Below, piece by piece: positions 1 through 11,426 of a stretch of DNA of 64,000 bases. The translations under genes were made by a program, and so were the position numbers. Source of the DNA: Yarrowia lipolytica (lineage: Eukaryota; Ascomycota; Dipodascomycetes; Dipodascales); NCBI RefSeq assembly GCF_001761485.1, contig NC_090770.1, positions 1,674,001 through 1,738,000 on the forward strand, read 5' to 3'. The stretch's first letter is position 1, and each line of letters begins with the position of its first letter. A model generated the notes under the pieces. The model did not search any database. It had not been told where the DNA came from and saw only the letters and a program-made list of their open reading frames with translations.

Positions 1-148
1 CGACAATACACTGGTTGTCATTCTCTTCCTGCGACGTACAATACCAAATACAAAACCGGTGTTACAATACACACTGAAGAACTTGCAGCTACCGCTCTCT
101 TCATTACCCCCTCCAACCCCTCAACTCCCACTCCATTGCAATACATTT

Positions 149-798
149 CTAAATACCCATGAGAAGCTCGTTTTTGGCCTTGATTTCCTTTGCCTCCTTT
201 TGCATTGTCTTGAGAGCCAGTTTCTTGGCCTCGGCAAACTCCACCTTTTTGTATCCATTCACAGTGACGCCATTCTTCTCCTCGTAGTCAATAGCCGCCA
301 GATCCTCGTCCAGGTTCACCTCGCCCATGAGCTCCACGTTCTCTCCTCGAATGATGTACGTGCCTCGGTACTCCTCTCCGTACACCTTTTCGGGCACGGC
401 AAAGTACTTTTCGTAAGTGTCCTGAAGCACCAGGTTGGCAAACTGGTCGAACGATCGCAGAATGCCGAAAAACTTGCGGCCTCCTCGTAGAGTCACCACC
501 ACTTTTCCTGCGTTAGTTCGGTCTGTGAGTAGCGAGGTGAGATCCAGTGCTTGGTGGCGTCGCGGTGAGACAGTGGTTGGAATTGAATCAAAGTACCGCA
601 GTTCATCCCAACAAACCACCGCAACACCCCACCACCAACCACCCGCAACACATCCACGTTCACCAAGGTATCAACTCGACTCCAGCCTTCCATCTGTCTA
701 TCAACCAAGGGTAATCACTCACGATCAATAACCGGCAGCAGAGCCGCGGCTGTGGTGAAGGCCTGAGATGGCAATAATCCATCTTCTCTGGTCTCCAT
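149..798 (-). CDS. LSM1: Lsm1, subunit of the cytoplasmic Lsm1-7 mRNA decapping ring
   Basis: Two exons: 798-723 and 507-149, with a 215-bp intron at 508-722 (donor GTGAGT, acceptor ACTAACGCAG). The spliced protein is 144 residues. The junction gives PVID-RKVVVTLRGG, which restores the usual start of the Sm fold; the unspliced frame instead begins with unrelated residues. The Sm1 part (RKVVVTLRGGRKFFGILRSF, DQFANLVLQD) and the Sm2 part (GTYIIRGENVELMGEV) are clear, and a charged Lys/Glu helix follows, as in Lsm1 rather than in the other Lsm proteins. Known role of the family: with Lsm2-7 and Pat1, Lsm1 binds deadenylated mRNA 3' ends and promotes decapping in P-bodies. The ATG at 798 is the first in frame with the splice. 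VPS5 lies upstream on the same strand, and its stop is 282 bp away. Function is sure from sequence; the exon structure is inferred but fits in every respect. Confidence 0.93.
508..722 (-). other. LSM1 spliceosomal intron
   Basis: A 215-bp phase-1 intron. The donor is GTGAGT at 722-717. The branch point and acceptor ACTAACGCAG end at 508, with only a few bases between branch and AG, which is the compact 3' end typical of this yeast. Open frames run through it by chance. Confidence 0.88.
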
Positions 799-1080
799 GG
801 CGTTTTTTTGCTGTTCTTTGAGACGTGGTGATAGTGGTGATCTGGTCAGGAAGCATTTGGGCGCATGGTGGAGGTTAGGGTTGGGACCAGGCCTGATGCG
901 GATGTGGGGTTAGGGTATGTATAAGTAATCATCACCCCCAAACTACTAAAAGTACGGGTACTGTACTGTACTGTACTGCACTGTACTGTACTCGTACACC
1001 TCATCCTCCATCATTAATCATTATTCATTATTTCATCAATACTACCGTTGTAGATACCTCCGTTTTGGCTGTGTGTTTGT
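799..1080. other. Intergenic: LSM1 upstream region and VPS5 3' flank
   Basis: No gene seen. It holds two TTAGGG words (about 874-880 and 908-914) and a run of overlapping GTAC words (about 951-996) that recurs in other intergenic parts of the window. Confidence 0.6.
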
Positions 1081-2979
1081 CTAGTTGGGGAAAGCACGAG
1101 AATAAAAGGTTTCCCAGACCTCAATGGCCTCCTTCTGGGTCTCGACGGCGTTTTCCAAGAAAATCTCAATGGCGTTTCGGAAGTCATCAAACTTTTCATT
1201 CTCAAACCGCACATCCACCTCCTTCTTGATGGTGCTGCTCACGTCGTCAAACTTGACCTTGGCGTTGACCAGCTTCTTTTCGTACTCCTGCACCTGGTCC
1301 TTGAGCACGTTGAGCCGCTGCTGTTGGGTCTTGCCCTGCCGCAACAGCTTGTCGAGGTTGGCCTTGCGCTTGGTCAGCTCAGACTCAATGTTTTGAATCA
1401 CCTGGAAATGCTTGGACCGCTGAGAAAAAGTCGACCGCACAGACCCAATCACACGCAGGTACTCATCCATAGTAGAGCCCAGCGTTACCATATCCTGCTG
1501 GCTCTGACGGGCACAAATCTCCTTGATTCGCTCCACGGCGTCACTGAACTGGTACAGCACGTTGGACAGATGCTTGGAGATCTCCACGGTGCCCAGAGAC
1601 GACAAAACAGCAGCCACGTCACCCATGGACTCGGCCAGGTCTTTGCGCTGATGCACCACCAGCTCCAGCCCGCGCGACATGCTCTTGAGATGCGACTCCA
1701 GCACGTCCACGTAACCCCGCTTGTCCGAGAACCAGGGGTCGGTCTCGATGAACGACTTGGAGAAGGAGAACGACGACGACAGGGACGACATGAGTCCCGA
1801 TCCGGACCCCTCCTCGATCCACGCCTCCTCCTCGCTGCTTCCAGCAACTCCAGGCGCACTGTGCGAGTGCTTAATGTCTTGGTTCAGCTGCTCGGACTGC
1901 AGAAACAGCTGCAGGTCAGGGTCGTCCTGCAGCAGATGGTGGCGGGCAACCTTTTGAAGCATAGTCTCCAGCGCAGCTCGTCGGGCCTCCACAAAGTCCT
2001 CGTTGAACCGTCCCACGGCCTGCTTGTCCGGGGGAGGAGGCACCACGATACCGGGATGCTTGTTTTCCAGCGCATGGAACAGCCACCGGAAATCAGAGTA
2101 TCGGCGGGTCACCGATCCCGCGTCTGTCTTAAAGTTGGGGTGGTTGGTCTTGGTCGACACCGTGTACACCGTGTGGGAGGATGTGATGTCACCGACCTTG
2201 ATTGGGTCACCCACGGAAATTTCGAAAGTGTAGGCAGCCACAGGCGCCTGGTTTTGGGCCACGGTCTCGGAGTCCGCGGCGTCAGCAGCATCGGCTCCTC
2301 CTTCGGCTCCTCCGGCGGCGGCAGATGCAGCTCCGCCCTGCTCCAGAGGCACGTCATGGAACTCATGCAGGTCCGAGTCGAGTTTGGACTTGAAGCCGGC
2401 AACGGGCGACTCTCCAATTTCGGCCTTGACATGCAGACCGCCCAGCTGGCTCTTTCGGGCTGCGGACGCGGGACTGGACTCGGCCTCCCGGTCGGTGACC
2501 TTGGTGGCGTCGTTCAACAACAGAGGGTTGGTCACATCGTCGTCGTCCTCCACCACCAAGACCGAGCTGGACAGCAGATTTTTGCCCTTGCCCTTGCCCT
2601 TGCCACGTCGCACCTGCTTGAGAATGGGCTTGCGTTTGGGAGACGACACCGCCGCCTGATACGCCGGCCGGTCGACAGACGAGTCTGCCAGAAGGTCGTG
2701 GTCAAACTCGGACGCCTGGCTGGGCTGCGGCTCGGGCATCGCCGCGGTCGAATGGTCAAACAGGTCGTCCACGGTGGTTTTGTGGCCGTGCGCATGGCTG
2801 CCGCCCGTACCGCCCGTCGCCGGCCCACTCTCCTCGGGGCCAACGAGCTCGGTCTTGTCTCCATCGATGTTGTGGATGGTCAGATTGGCCAGATCACGTG
2901 ACGGCGCAGGTGCCGCGTTGGTCGACAACGACGGGGCGTCGTCCCAATGAGACGCCGCCAGATCCTCGTATTCCGCCAT
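1081..2979 (-). CDS. VPS5: Vps5/SNX1-type sorting nexin of the retromer complex
   Basis: Single-exon protein of 632 residues. Residues 1-245 are acidic, low-complexity and probably disordered. A PX domain spans about 250-362, with the phosphoinositide-binding RRYSDFRWL at 292-300 and the proline stretch VVPPPPDKQAVGRF at 312-325. A BAR domain of long amphipathic helices covers about 405-628. The order (long N-terminal tail, PX, BAR) and the PX sequence match Vps5/SNX1 better than Vps17 or Snx4. Known role: Vps5 pairs with Vps17, senses and tubulates endosomal membrane, and with the Vps26-29-35 trimer returns Vps10-type receptors to the Golgi. The ATG at 2979 is the first in frame. A Lys/Gly-rich stretch (about 125-133) precedes an acidic patch; it may be a short linear motif, but that is a guess. 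Confidence 0.93.
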   Translation of the reverse strand: MAEYEDLAASHWDDAPSLSTNAAPAPSRDLANLTIHNIDGDKTELVGPEESGPATGGTGGSHAHGHKTTVDDLFDHSTAAMPEPQPSQASEFDHDLLADSSVDRPAYQAAVSSPKRKPILKQVRRGKGKGKGKNLLSSSVLVVEDDDDVTNPLLLNDATKVTDREAESSPASAARKSQLGGLHVKAEIGESPVAGFKSKLDSDLHEFHDVPLEQGGAASAAAGGAEGGADAADAADSETVAQNQAPVAAYTFEISVGDPIKVGDITSSHTVYTVSTKTNHPNFKTDAGSVTRRYSDFRWLFHALENKHPGIVVPPPPDKQAVGRFNEDFVEARRAALETMLQKVARHHLLQDDPDLQLFLQSEQLNQDIKHSHSAPGVAGSSEEEAWIEEGSGSGLMSSLSSSFSFSKSFIETDPWFSDKRGYVDVLESHLKSMSRGLELVVHQRKDLAESMGDVAAVLSSLGTVEISKHLSNVLYQFSDAVERIKEICARQSQQDMVTLGSTMDEYLRVIGSVRSTFSQRSKHFQVIQNIESELTKRKANLDKLLRQGKTQQQRLNVLKDQVQEYEKKLVNAKVKFDDVSSTIKKEVDVRFENEKFDDFRNAIEIFLENAVETQKEAIEVWETFYSRAFPN

Positions 2980-4686
2980 CTTTGTATGTTTTGTTTGTGT
3001 CGAGTCAAACTACCGGTACAAGTGGTGGTGATGATGTTCAGTGTGGGGACGGAGTGTAGATGTGTAGCGAACTTTAATAAGTGGCAACGTGGTGTCAGGT
3101 TGTCAGACGGAGTGTGTGTGTAAGATGGCGTAGGAAGGGAGGGTTAGGGGGAAGAACCGGGCTGAGGGGCGAACGGCCGGTGGTTGAGAGGTTCGACTTT
3201 TCCCTTACGTAATCATTTATTCCCATTGGTCGAAAGATGTGACTGTCTTTACTGGGTTGTAATTAGTATCCCGCAATGGACACTCTGTTAATCTTGGCGA
3301 GGTTTTTTTTTCTTTTTTTTTTTCAAAAATTGCAAAAATATGAGGTTTTTTTATAGCAAAATCCGACTACAAGTGCGGCACCAACAGTCGAAAGGGGTAC
3401 TTTTCGACACTAGTGATAATGAATAATCGTCAGTTATCAGTGATGGAGCAATTTTAATGGAGTACTGTACTTGTACGAGTTCCTGAGGTGTCTCTGAACC
3501 TACAGTACAGTGCGATATATTACTTGACTTGATAGGGTTATTTAGTTGGAGTTTGTTGACCTTGGAGAGGGTGAGCAAAGGACGTTGGAGGTGATAAGGG
3601 CGTTGGAGGTGATAAGGACGTTGGAGGTGATATTGGAAGCCGTTGAGAGGTGATAATGGAAGGTGAAATTGTCTCAGTGGCGCCTGGACTTGTATTTGAT
3701 CAATTCTAGACTGTTTTTCGGCTCAATTACAGTGTCAATATCCCTGATATTCGGCTGGATATAACACTCTGATTTAGACAGTGTATTTGAGACTTCTTGG
3801 GCTGGTTTGACAGTCTCAGGAGAGATGATGACACGGCAAGGCGAGAGGAGTAAAAGAGTATTATACTTGTATTTGTACAAGAACGTGTTCTAGTAGTAAG
3901 ACTACTTGTACTCACATTCGTCAACTTGTTTTGATCCATCTGCCATGAGTCACTGTTATATCTAGAAGTAGGTACAGTAAGTATAGTGTATACACTATTA
4001 TGCCATACTGTATATACTGACAACCATTCACCATACGATTTCCTCCTGGATTAATGATTGCAAAGAAACGAGGGCAATCAACTACAAGTTCGACTGATTT
4101 CCTTCATTTCCTTCATTTCCTTCATTTCCTTCATGTCCTTCAATTTCACCGGTTCCATGTTTTCCCGAATTCTTTATTTCATTTTTCATTTTTCATTTTT
4201 CAAATCCTGCCAATTTATCAATCAAATCTTTAAAAAGTCAATCAACCAACTCAGATAATGCAAGGTTGCTGAAATGAAACCACAACAACACACACTCCAA
4301 TTTGTCCAATAAGAACCAGAAACGGCTGAAATTCGAAACATGATCTCCTCCCAACTGTATCACCTTCCTGTCCAAAAATCAGCCCGTTCCGCCGACCCCC
4401 TCCTCGGAAAAAACCCCATCCAAGTTCCGTCTCAGGTTTACACTCGGAAAATTAACTCTCCCGTCGACTCACGGTTCGATTCGCGGTTCGACTTCCGATT
4501 CCACCTGTTTTAATACTCGCAAACTGAGCCGGGCAGCGACACGTGTTTCTTCCGACAACAGAATCTGCTCTCGCCAAAGGTGCATGCAAAAACCGCGCTA
4601 CTATCACCGCTTCGATTTCCCGCATCCACACTAAAAACCGCTCAGGCCTGCAAACTTAGTGTAGTCGAACCACCCGCCTTTAGGAC
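2980..4686. other. Divergent intergenic region between VPS5 and the yapsin gene
   Basis: 1.7 kb with no credible gene. It carries a TTAGGG word (about 3143), poly-T runs (about 3303-3322), three copies of an 18-bp unit built on GTTGGAGGTGATAAG (3578-3632), GTAC words (about 3462-3478) and a pyrimidine-rich 9-bp repeat TTTCCTTCA (about 4098-4145). The promoters of both flanking genes must lie here. Confidence 0.6.
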
Positions 4687-6060
4687 ATGAAGTGGAGCGT
4701 TTTGAGCGTGCTGGGCTCGTGTGTGCTGGTATCGGCCTCGTTGGAGCTCGATATCCGGCCGGTCGAGCCGGCGGAAGCCGACAGAATCTCCCTGCAAAGA
4801 CGCACCGTTGTGGGGGTCCAGGTGGACCGTCAGCAAGCCTACTACGAGGCGCAAATCGCTCTGGGAAGCCCGCCGCAGAACCTCACCGTGCTGCTGGACA
4901 CGGGCTCGTCCGACCTGTGGGTGCTCAGCAAGAACGTGTCCTGTTTGCCCAAGGGATACCACGCGGCAGACTCGTGGAAGGGAGTCAACTGCTCCAACGG
5001 AGGAATGTTTGACTCCGCCGCCTCGTCTTCGTTCAGGCTCAACGCGTCGGCAAACGCCGGCTACCAGCCTGGAAACAAGAAAACGTGGCCGTTTCAGATT
5101 GCCTACGGCGACTCTTCGGCGGCAAACGGCCTGTGGGCCTCAGACACGATCTCCATCGGCGGCCAGAGCGTCGCGGAGTTTGATTTTGGATTCGCCCAGA
5201 ACGCGAGCTCGGGTTTGGCTGTTCTGGGGATCGGACCGGCCGGAAATGAGGCCTCGACAGACGACACTCCGCCCTGGACGTACCAGAACCTGCCACACAA
5301 GCTCAAGAGCGCCGGAATCACCTCGTCTACGGCCTACTCGCTGTGGCTGAACAATCAGCACTCGACCAAGGGCTCAATCATGTTTGGAGGCTACGACCGG
5401 GCGAAAATCCAGGGCGGAAAGCTCTTCACTCTGCCGCTGGTGCCCACAGTCGACAAGGAGAGCGTCACCGAGTTTGCTGTGCAGCTGGAGGCGGTAAGAG
5501 TAGACGGAAAGAACTACGGAGAACGAAGCAATGTGGTTCTGGACTCGGGAACCACCATGACCATTCTACCCAAGGAACAGATTGACCCCATCATCCAACT
5601 GACCGGAGCAAACTACTCACAGGAGGTCAGCAGCTACATTTTCAACTGCTCGGACAGCCCGACCTCGGGCACCGTCGATTTCGTCTTTATGGACAAGTCT
5701 GCCATCACCGTGCAGCTCACCGATCTCATCTCCGTGCTCAGCTACTCGGACGGCTCGCCAGACACGTATGTTGACGGTACGCTGGTGTGTGTGGTCAATG
5801 TGCAGGTGGCGGGAAAGAAGCAGCCCAGCATTCTGGGCGCGTCGTTTCTGCGGTCCGCCTATGTTGTCTACGACATTGACAACGAGCAGATCTCTCTGGG
5901 CAACGCCAAGTTCAACGTGACCGACTCGGACGTTGTTGATCTGGGTCCTATGGGTCTGGGCAACACGTCTCGAACCCGGGAACACAAGTCCGAGGCTGCC
6001 AAGGTCCCTTACGGCAGCTGGTGGATGGCAGCGACTCTACTTCTTTTTGCATTTTTGTAG
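4687..6060 (+). CDS. Yapsin-like secreted aspartyl protease, probably GPI-anchored
   Basis: 457 residues, pepsin family A1. The first 18 residues form a signal peptide. A short propeptide follows, with a dibasic QRR at 37-39. The two catalytic motifs are DTGSSDLWV (Asp71) and DSGTTMTIL (Asp286), each within the expected lobe. Several N-glycosylation sequons are present (NLT, NVS, NCS, NAS). The C-terminus ends in a Trp-Trp-Met plus aliphatic tail with no charge, as in GPI-attachment signals. Yapsins process or shed cell-wall and plasma-membrane proteins after basic residues, and S. cerevisiae has several (YPS1-3, YPS6, YPS7). Which yapsin is orthologous cannot be told from this sequence; a plain secreted protease without an anchor is the alternative. 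The invariant Leu of DLWV is encoded by CTG, so CTG means Leu here. Confidence 0.9.
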   Translation: MKWSVLSVLGSCVLVSASLELDIRPVEPAEADRISLQRRTVVGVQVDRQQAYYEAQIALGSPPQNLTVLLDTGSSDLWVLSKNVSCLPKGYHAADSWKGVNCSNGGMFDSAASSSFRLNASANAGYQPGNKKTWPFQIAYGDSSAANGLWASDTISIGGQSVAEFDFGFAQNASSGLAVLGIGPAGNEASTDDTPPWTYQNLPHKLKSAGITSSTAYSLWLNNQHSTKGSIMFGGYDRAKIQGGKLFTLPLVPTVDKESVTEFAVQLEAVRVDGKNYGERSNVVLDSGTTMTILPKEQIDPIIQLTGANYSQEVSSYIFNCSDSPTSGTVDFVFMDKSAITVQLTDLISVLSYSDGSPDTYVDGTLVCVVNVQVAGKKQPSILGASFLRSAYVVYDIDNEQISLGNAKFNVTDSDVVDLGPMGLGNTSRTREHKSEAAKVPYGSWWMAATLLLFAFL

Positions 6061-7263
6061 ATAAACAGATAATGAATAACGACTAGGATATGCTAGGAGT
6101 GGTCGGAGAACGAGCAGCACTCTCAATCGTATACAGGGGGTACCATGTAAACGGACTACAACATAGCAGGGCTTCAGTCCTTCAGTCTTCAAGTTCCCAA
6201 CTCATCTGCATTTCTCATGATACTCTCAGATTAGCACCACCAGTCACTCCGTCCATATAGGCCCTCTTTTACCCAGAGGGTCCACTCAAAAGACGAAATG
6301 AAGTGCTCAATGCATTCACCGAAACGCTGCGAGTATTTTGATACCAGTATCAACCTCATTTACCGCTGGGAAGGTGTGGATATCGACCTCTCTTGCTGTG
6401 CGGTAAACAATATAAAGACTTGTCGACGAACGTCAACGAACCATTTCGAAAAATCACAAAATAGAGCATCTAAAAGAAATGAAACGGTACCTGCTTGTAT
6501 GCAACTAATGGAGGGTCCATGTGCTTAGTTTCGCTCTAAATTAGATAGCTTTCTATGCACAATTGTGTCATTCCTTGGACCCACAATATTGGATCTAATC
6601 GTGACAAAGAAAGCTTGGTTTTGGACAAAGATTTTCGTTGAACCAGTGTATCAGTATGAGTAGTACATGGTGACAACTTCAACGGTCTGATCTCGGGAGA
6701 GAAGATCCACTCACTAATTGTATTGTAGCAGGAAGAAGCAAGTTGACTGGTTGGCCAGAACCACTCCTCCCAACGATCAATTCTTCGAGTAGGAGTACGA
6801 AGTAAGGAGCACAATACCGATCTCCGCCGGCCTCAACTGTCCACCGAGCTCCTCTGATGGTCCCTCTTAAGCACCATCATGCATCAGGTCCATTGTGCAT
6901 AGTGCTTCAGCAGGGTGCATGTCTCAGTTCTGAATGGGCGACGAAATGGGAAGAGAGTCCGAGACCAACAGACCGATATTTGACAGTAACGAGTTCACGA
7001 CTCTCTTGAATCGACCGTTTTCTGGCTGTGAACTTGACGACTGTTCAGGAAGATGATACCACTCAGGAAGAACCAGTGTGGTAGACATTACTCGGAGCTG
7101 CTTTCAGACTAACTCAACGAAAGCGCGCTGTCAGAAGCGGCATTCCTGTCGTACAGTACGATACCTGTATCAGAGAGTGTTGGTACTGGTAGTAGCCACT
7201 TACCTTCAGCGTCATTTCACCAGGGCAGGAAACGAGCGGTGCTACTAAGAAGACAGGAGAATA

Positions 7264-7374
7264 GTCGGAGTGTCAGAGTCGGTTGGAGAGATGGAGTCGG
7301 TTGGAGAGATGGAGTCTGTCGGAGTGTTGGAGTCGGTCGGAGTGATGGAGTCGGTCGGAGTGTTGGAGTCTGTC
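7264..7374. repeat. 18-bp minisatellite
   Basis: About six copies of a unit close to GTCGGTYGGAGWGWTGGA. The period is a multiple of three, so one minus-strand frame reads as TPTDS-type repeats, but no credible gene surrounds it. Confidence 0.8.
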
Positions 7375-10300
7375 AAATTCTGTTGTCGTTTACTCACGTC
7401 GATTGAGGACAATGACGGAACCATTGGCAAGGAGATCAACAGGTTCATCACTCTGCCATACTGTAACAGAGCAGTATCCCGAGCGTACCCAGAGAAAGTC
7501 TTGAAGAGCATCCTGGCAATGAACACTGCCATTCTAAATGATTGATTTCTGCTTTCTGCTTTCTGATAATTCAAAGGAAAATCACGAAATTCAGAAAAAT
7601 CAGAAATACTCACAGAACTCCAGCCAGGGACCAAGAAATTGAACCAGGTGGGTCAGAACACACCCAGGAAGACCCTTAAGAACTTCCCACCAACACTGAT
7701 CTTCAATGGAGGTCGTTTGCAACCGCCAATAAATCGGCAAGCGCACGGAAGAAGACAGGAGAGTCTCCAGCGGTTATGATCATCATGTTTTCGAAGCTGT
7801 GGCCAAGTGAGCCTGAGTGACGAGGTGAATACCGAGCGAATGGCAGCTGTCGAAAGTGTTGATACTGCTCGCTCTGTTCATTCAAATACCGACTCAGCTT
7901 TGTTACTGGAGCTGTGAGACCGTTGATGGGCTGAAGAGCAGATGAGCAGATGAGCAGATGAGCGGATGAGTTGATGAGCGGATGAGTTGATGAGCAGACA
8001 GGCAACTAAGAAGATATCCACTATGGCTGCCCATTTAGAAGGACAGACTCGATACCATTGTCAAGAGAAGAAGACGGATACCAAGTGACACCCCAAAAGG
8101 TGGTCCAAGTCCAAGTGTCTGAAGGTCCAAGTGGTCTGAAGTCGCGGAGTGATGGGCTAAAAGAGCTGAATCCATGACTTCGGCAAGAGCTGCCTGTTGA
8201 TGAGATGGGCTGGGCTGGATAGAAAAGTCGAAAGTGAAGCAGCCACCATAAAGGCTCATTTACGGCAACTACCAACCGAGAGAGTGGCCAAGAGCAGAAA
8301 GATGTGTTAATATTCAGACAAAAAACGTGGAAATTCGCCAGGGACCGCGTTTTGAACAGATTAATCAAGTCCCTAACTCCTCCAGAACCCCACTCTCTTG
8401 TTGTCCAACGGATGAGTTCAATTGGGTAATTTGAAAGCATCAGCAGAGAGAAACACGACTGTTGCGGGCCACTTTGGAAGGACAAGGTCCATACAACGTG
8501 AGCTACACTGTTGATTAATCTATTGGTATTCGACGGAATTAACCGGTCCAAGAACCTGACTGAGCTCACCAGACAGTAGAGCTCAAGTGTCGCAACTCTC
8601 TCAGCTGCCAGGGTTATCGTTTGAGCGAGTCATGAGTCAAGGAAACACACCTCTGAGCTACAGTACAAGCCCGAGTACAAAGAAAGACCGGCATCACACC
8701 GAGCCCACTGCTACATTGAGTCATAAACAGACCGGAGTGGCCCCAGATAGAGCCCACCCGTCTCTAGGCTTGGGTTAGACCTTCTTTGGCGTATCGAGCA
8801 GCCGAAAGTTGTTTACTCCAACCGAGAGAGTTTGCTTCGAGTTGACCACCGGCTGCTCCAGGTGGTGTTTCAGAGAGTCGAGACCCTATTTGCAGCCATT
8901 GCTGTTGCTGGAGCAAACGCATAGCCTCACGGCTCCCTGTTTGGTTAGATTTGGTCTTCCGATGCTGGAAAGGTGCTTGAACACGAGATTAACATGTCAT
9001 GCCGGGTGTGCATTCCGCATATATTTCCAGGCGACCCAGACCATCAAACTGATAGTCGTTTCTTTTTTTATCCCCTTCCACTAGACTTGGTGGTACGACG
9101 AGCAATAAAAACGCTTTCGTGGACGGCTATACGCGTGGTTACAACAGCACCATTGCGAGCACCGTGCACGTAACGGATCGAGGGCGTATCCCCCCACGCA
9201 TCAGTGCTATGATAAGTATGGGTACTTGTACTGGTAAGCAGCCCCCCACGTCTCTTCATCCACCTCTCCTCTCGAGCAAGACTTTCATCTCTCTCACACC
9301 CAGAGTTTGTGCATGCCCTGCTTATTATCGCTCGGCTGTCTTTCTTTCATATGATGAAGGAGGCGGCTGTTTGTGGTGAGATGATGAGATTAGGCAGCAA
9401 GACGGGAGGTGGTTGGTTGTTTGTTTCGAATTGTAACATCTCCAGCTGGTTGGTTTGCTATCGCCCATATTGTATCATAAGTATGAAACCAGTTATCATA
9501 GGAACAAGCTGTTGATAGGGAGATGGAAAAAAAATGGGGTGATTATGGCTGCGAGATACGACGGTCATTGAGCGGCCAAATGCGAGCGCTGCCCAACAAT
9601 GTAGCAGGGACCAATTACGACCGCCGCTTTAACCTCTCAAATCTCTCGCTTATGCCCACATTTCCTCTCAAACCATGTCTAACATGTCCAAGAATAGGCC
9701 ATCTGCACCAAGGATCATGTTCATGTGGATGGCCGGTCTCCGAAGTCCCTGACCAGACAGAGTTGAACAAGGGCCATTTCCGTCCATTTGGCTGTTTGTT
9801 TTTTTCCTTTCTTTCCCTTCCTGTAGCCGACCGTCCACTTTGCGCTTTGCGGTTTTGGTTCCATTGTGGAAATTTAACCAGCCAGTAAAGCCTGTTCAAC
9901 AGCAGACATACGAAAGGTACGTGCTGTACGTTGGGTCCGTACAATGGACAACAATGGGTTGAAGCAGCAGCAAAAACAAGCACGGCACCAACCTCAAACT
10001 CACCGCCTGTCCCCATCTGAGCTATTTGCGACCGCTCCAGCCTAGGCGGTGTTGGACTGTGTTTTGTGTCGATTATGGGGACGAAAAAAAAAGCGAATGA
10101 CGGCCCAACGGGACCCGTTTGTCGCCCGTGTCCGTCCGCACGCCTCTGGGCGTCTTTTGGGGCCAAATAGCAGGCTGGTGCATGTCTCACACCCCGGATT
10201 TCGTTTTCATATGGCTTTTGAGACCTTCCATGTCGCTTCCATCGTCGTTCCACGCTGCAGCCTGTCGCAACCGTGCAGTTTGCAAACTCAATGACGGCTC

Positions 10301-11330
10301 CAAAAATCAGGCCACTTTGCACCCTGAACCAGGTGCACCTGAACCAGGTGGGCCAAACTCTGGCTACTTGTAGCCGTGTGAATCCAAACCCCCGACGCAC
10401 TGCGGGTGGTGGCAAAAGACGCAACTTTTGACGGCGGATTCGCGTGGCGATCCAGCGACCAGCGAGTGACCTGCGACCGGCCAGCGGCCGGCGACAACAG
10501 CAGCACCCACGACGACGTGCCTGGCTAACGCCGCTCTCCGCAACCACTAGTGTCGTCTTTGACACGCTGGTGCGTACCCGGGGGTCTAAGGAGCCACGGT
10601 GGCGAAAGACGCAAAGACAAGGTGGTGACTTTGCGACGGGCTAATCCCGGTCATTTCCAGCGGTCACCCAGTCACCGCAGTCACCGCAGTCAATCACGCG
10701 CTTTGTCAATCCAACCTCTGACTACGATCGGAGAATTGAGGATCATCATAGAGGTACCCGAGATAGACACTCGGATATTTGCAATTCAAATGCTGTGCAG
10801 GGTGTGGAGACTAATCCTAAAGGGTGGGGGGTCATGTGGAAGGTGTTTACAAATGGAGGCAGTTGGTGGTGGCTGGTGGACTCTCGAGCTTCGAGCTTCA
10901 CGTGATCTGCTGTCAGCGGGGAGGTGAGTCTGGAGTTGAGTCAGTTGAGCCAGTTGATCCAGGAGTTGAACCAGTTGAACAAAAGTTGACTCTTCAGAAA
11001 CAAAAAGTGAGCCCGGTCCAATACTAACGCAAATGCAAACACAAACCAAAGTGAAAACAGACGCAAAAACAAATCAAAACGACTTACACCGAAACGCAAA
11101 CAATCGACACAAACGAACACAAACAATCGACACAAACGAAATACAAACAATCGACACAAACGCAAACACTGACAACGGACAATGGACGACGGCCCTATAT
11201 CTATGGCATCAATGGTTAGTCGGTCGACCGACAATTTACAAACAACCTTGAGTTTGCCGAGTCTGTTTCTGCGTCATTTTACGCTTTTTTTTGTTCTCCA
11301 TGCAAGGAAATTGAAATGACATTTGCCTCT

Positions 11331-11426
11331 GAAAAAAAAAGAGGAAAAAGAAAAAGAGAAAAAAAAAAAAGAAAAAAAAAAGAGAAAAAACAAGGAAAAA
11401 TGGGAAAAAGACGAAAAAAAAAGAAA
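11331..11426 (+). repeat. Homopurine tract
   Basis: The first 60 bases (11331-11390) are only A and G, and the rest is nearly so. Such tracts can exclude nucleosomes or form triplexes; here it lies in a gene-poor region. Confidence 0.75.

Noticed and set aside
8021-8569. 182-codon minus-strand frame
   Set aside because: Composition looks random and no family is recognised.
9615-10565. 316-codon minus-strand frame
   Set aside because: It opens with GTG, has no domain, and lies in gene-poor DNA with no TATA or splice support.
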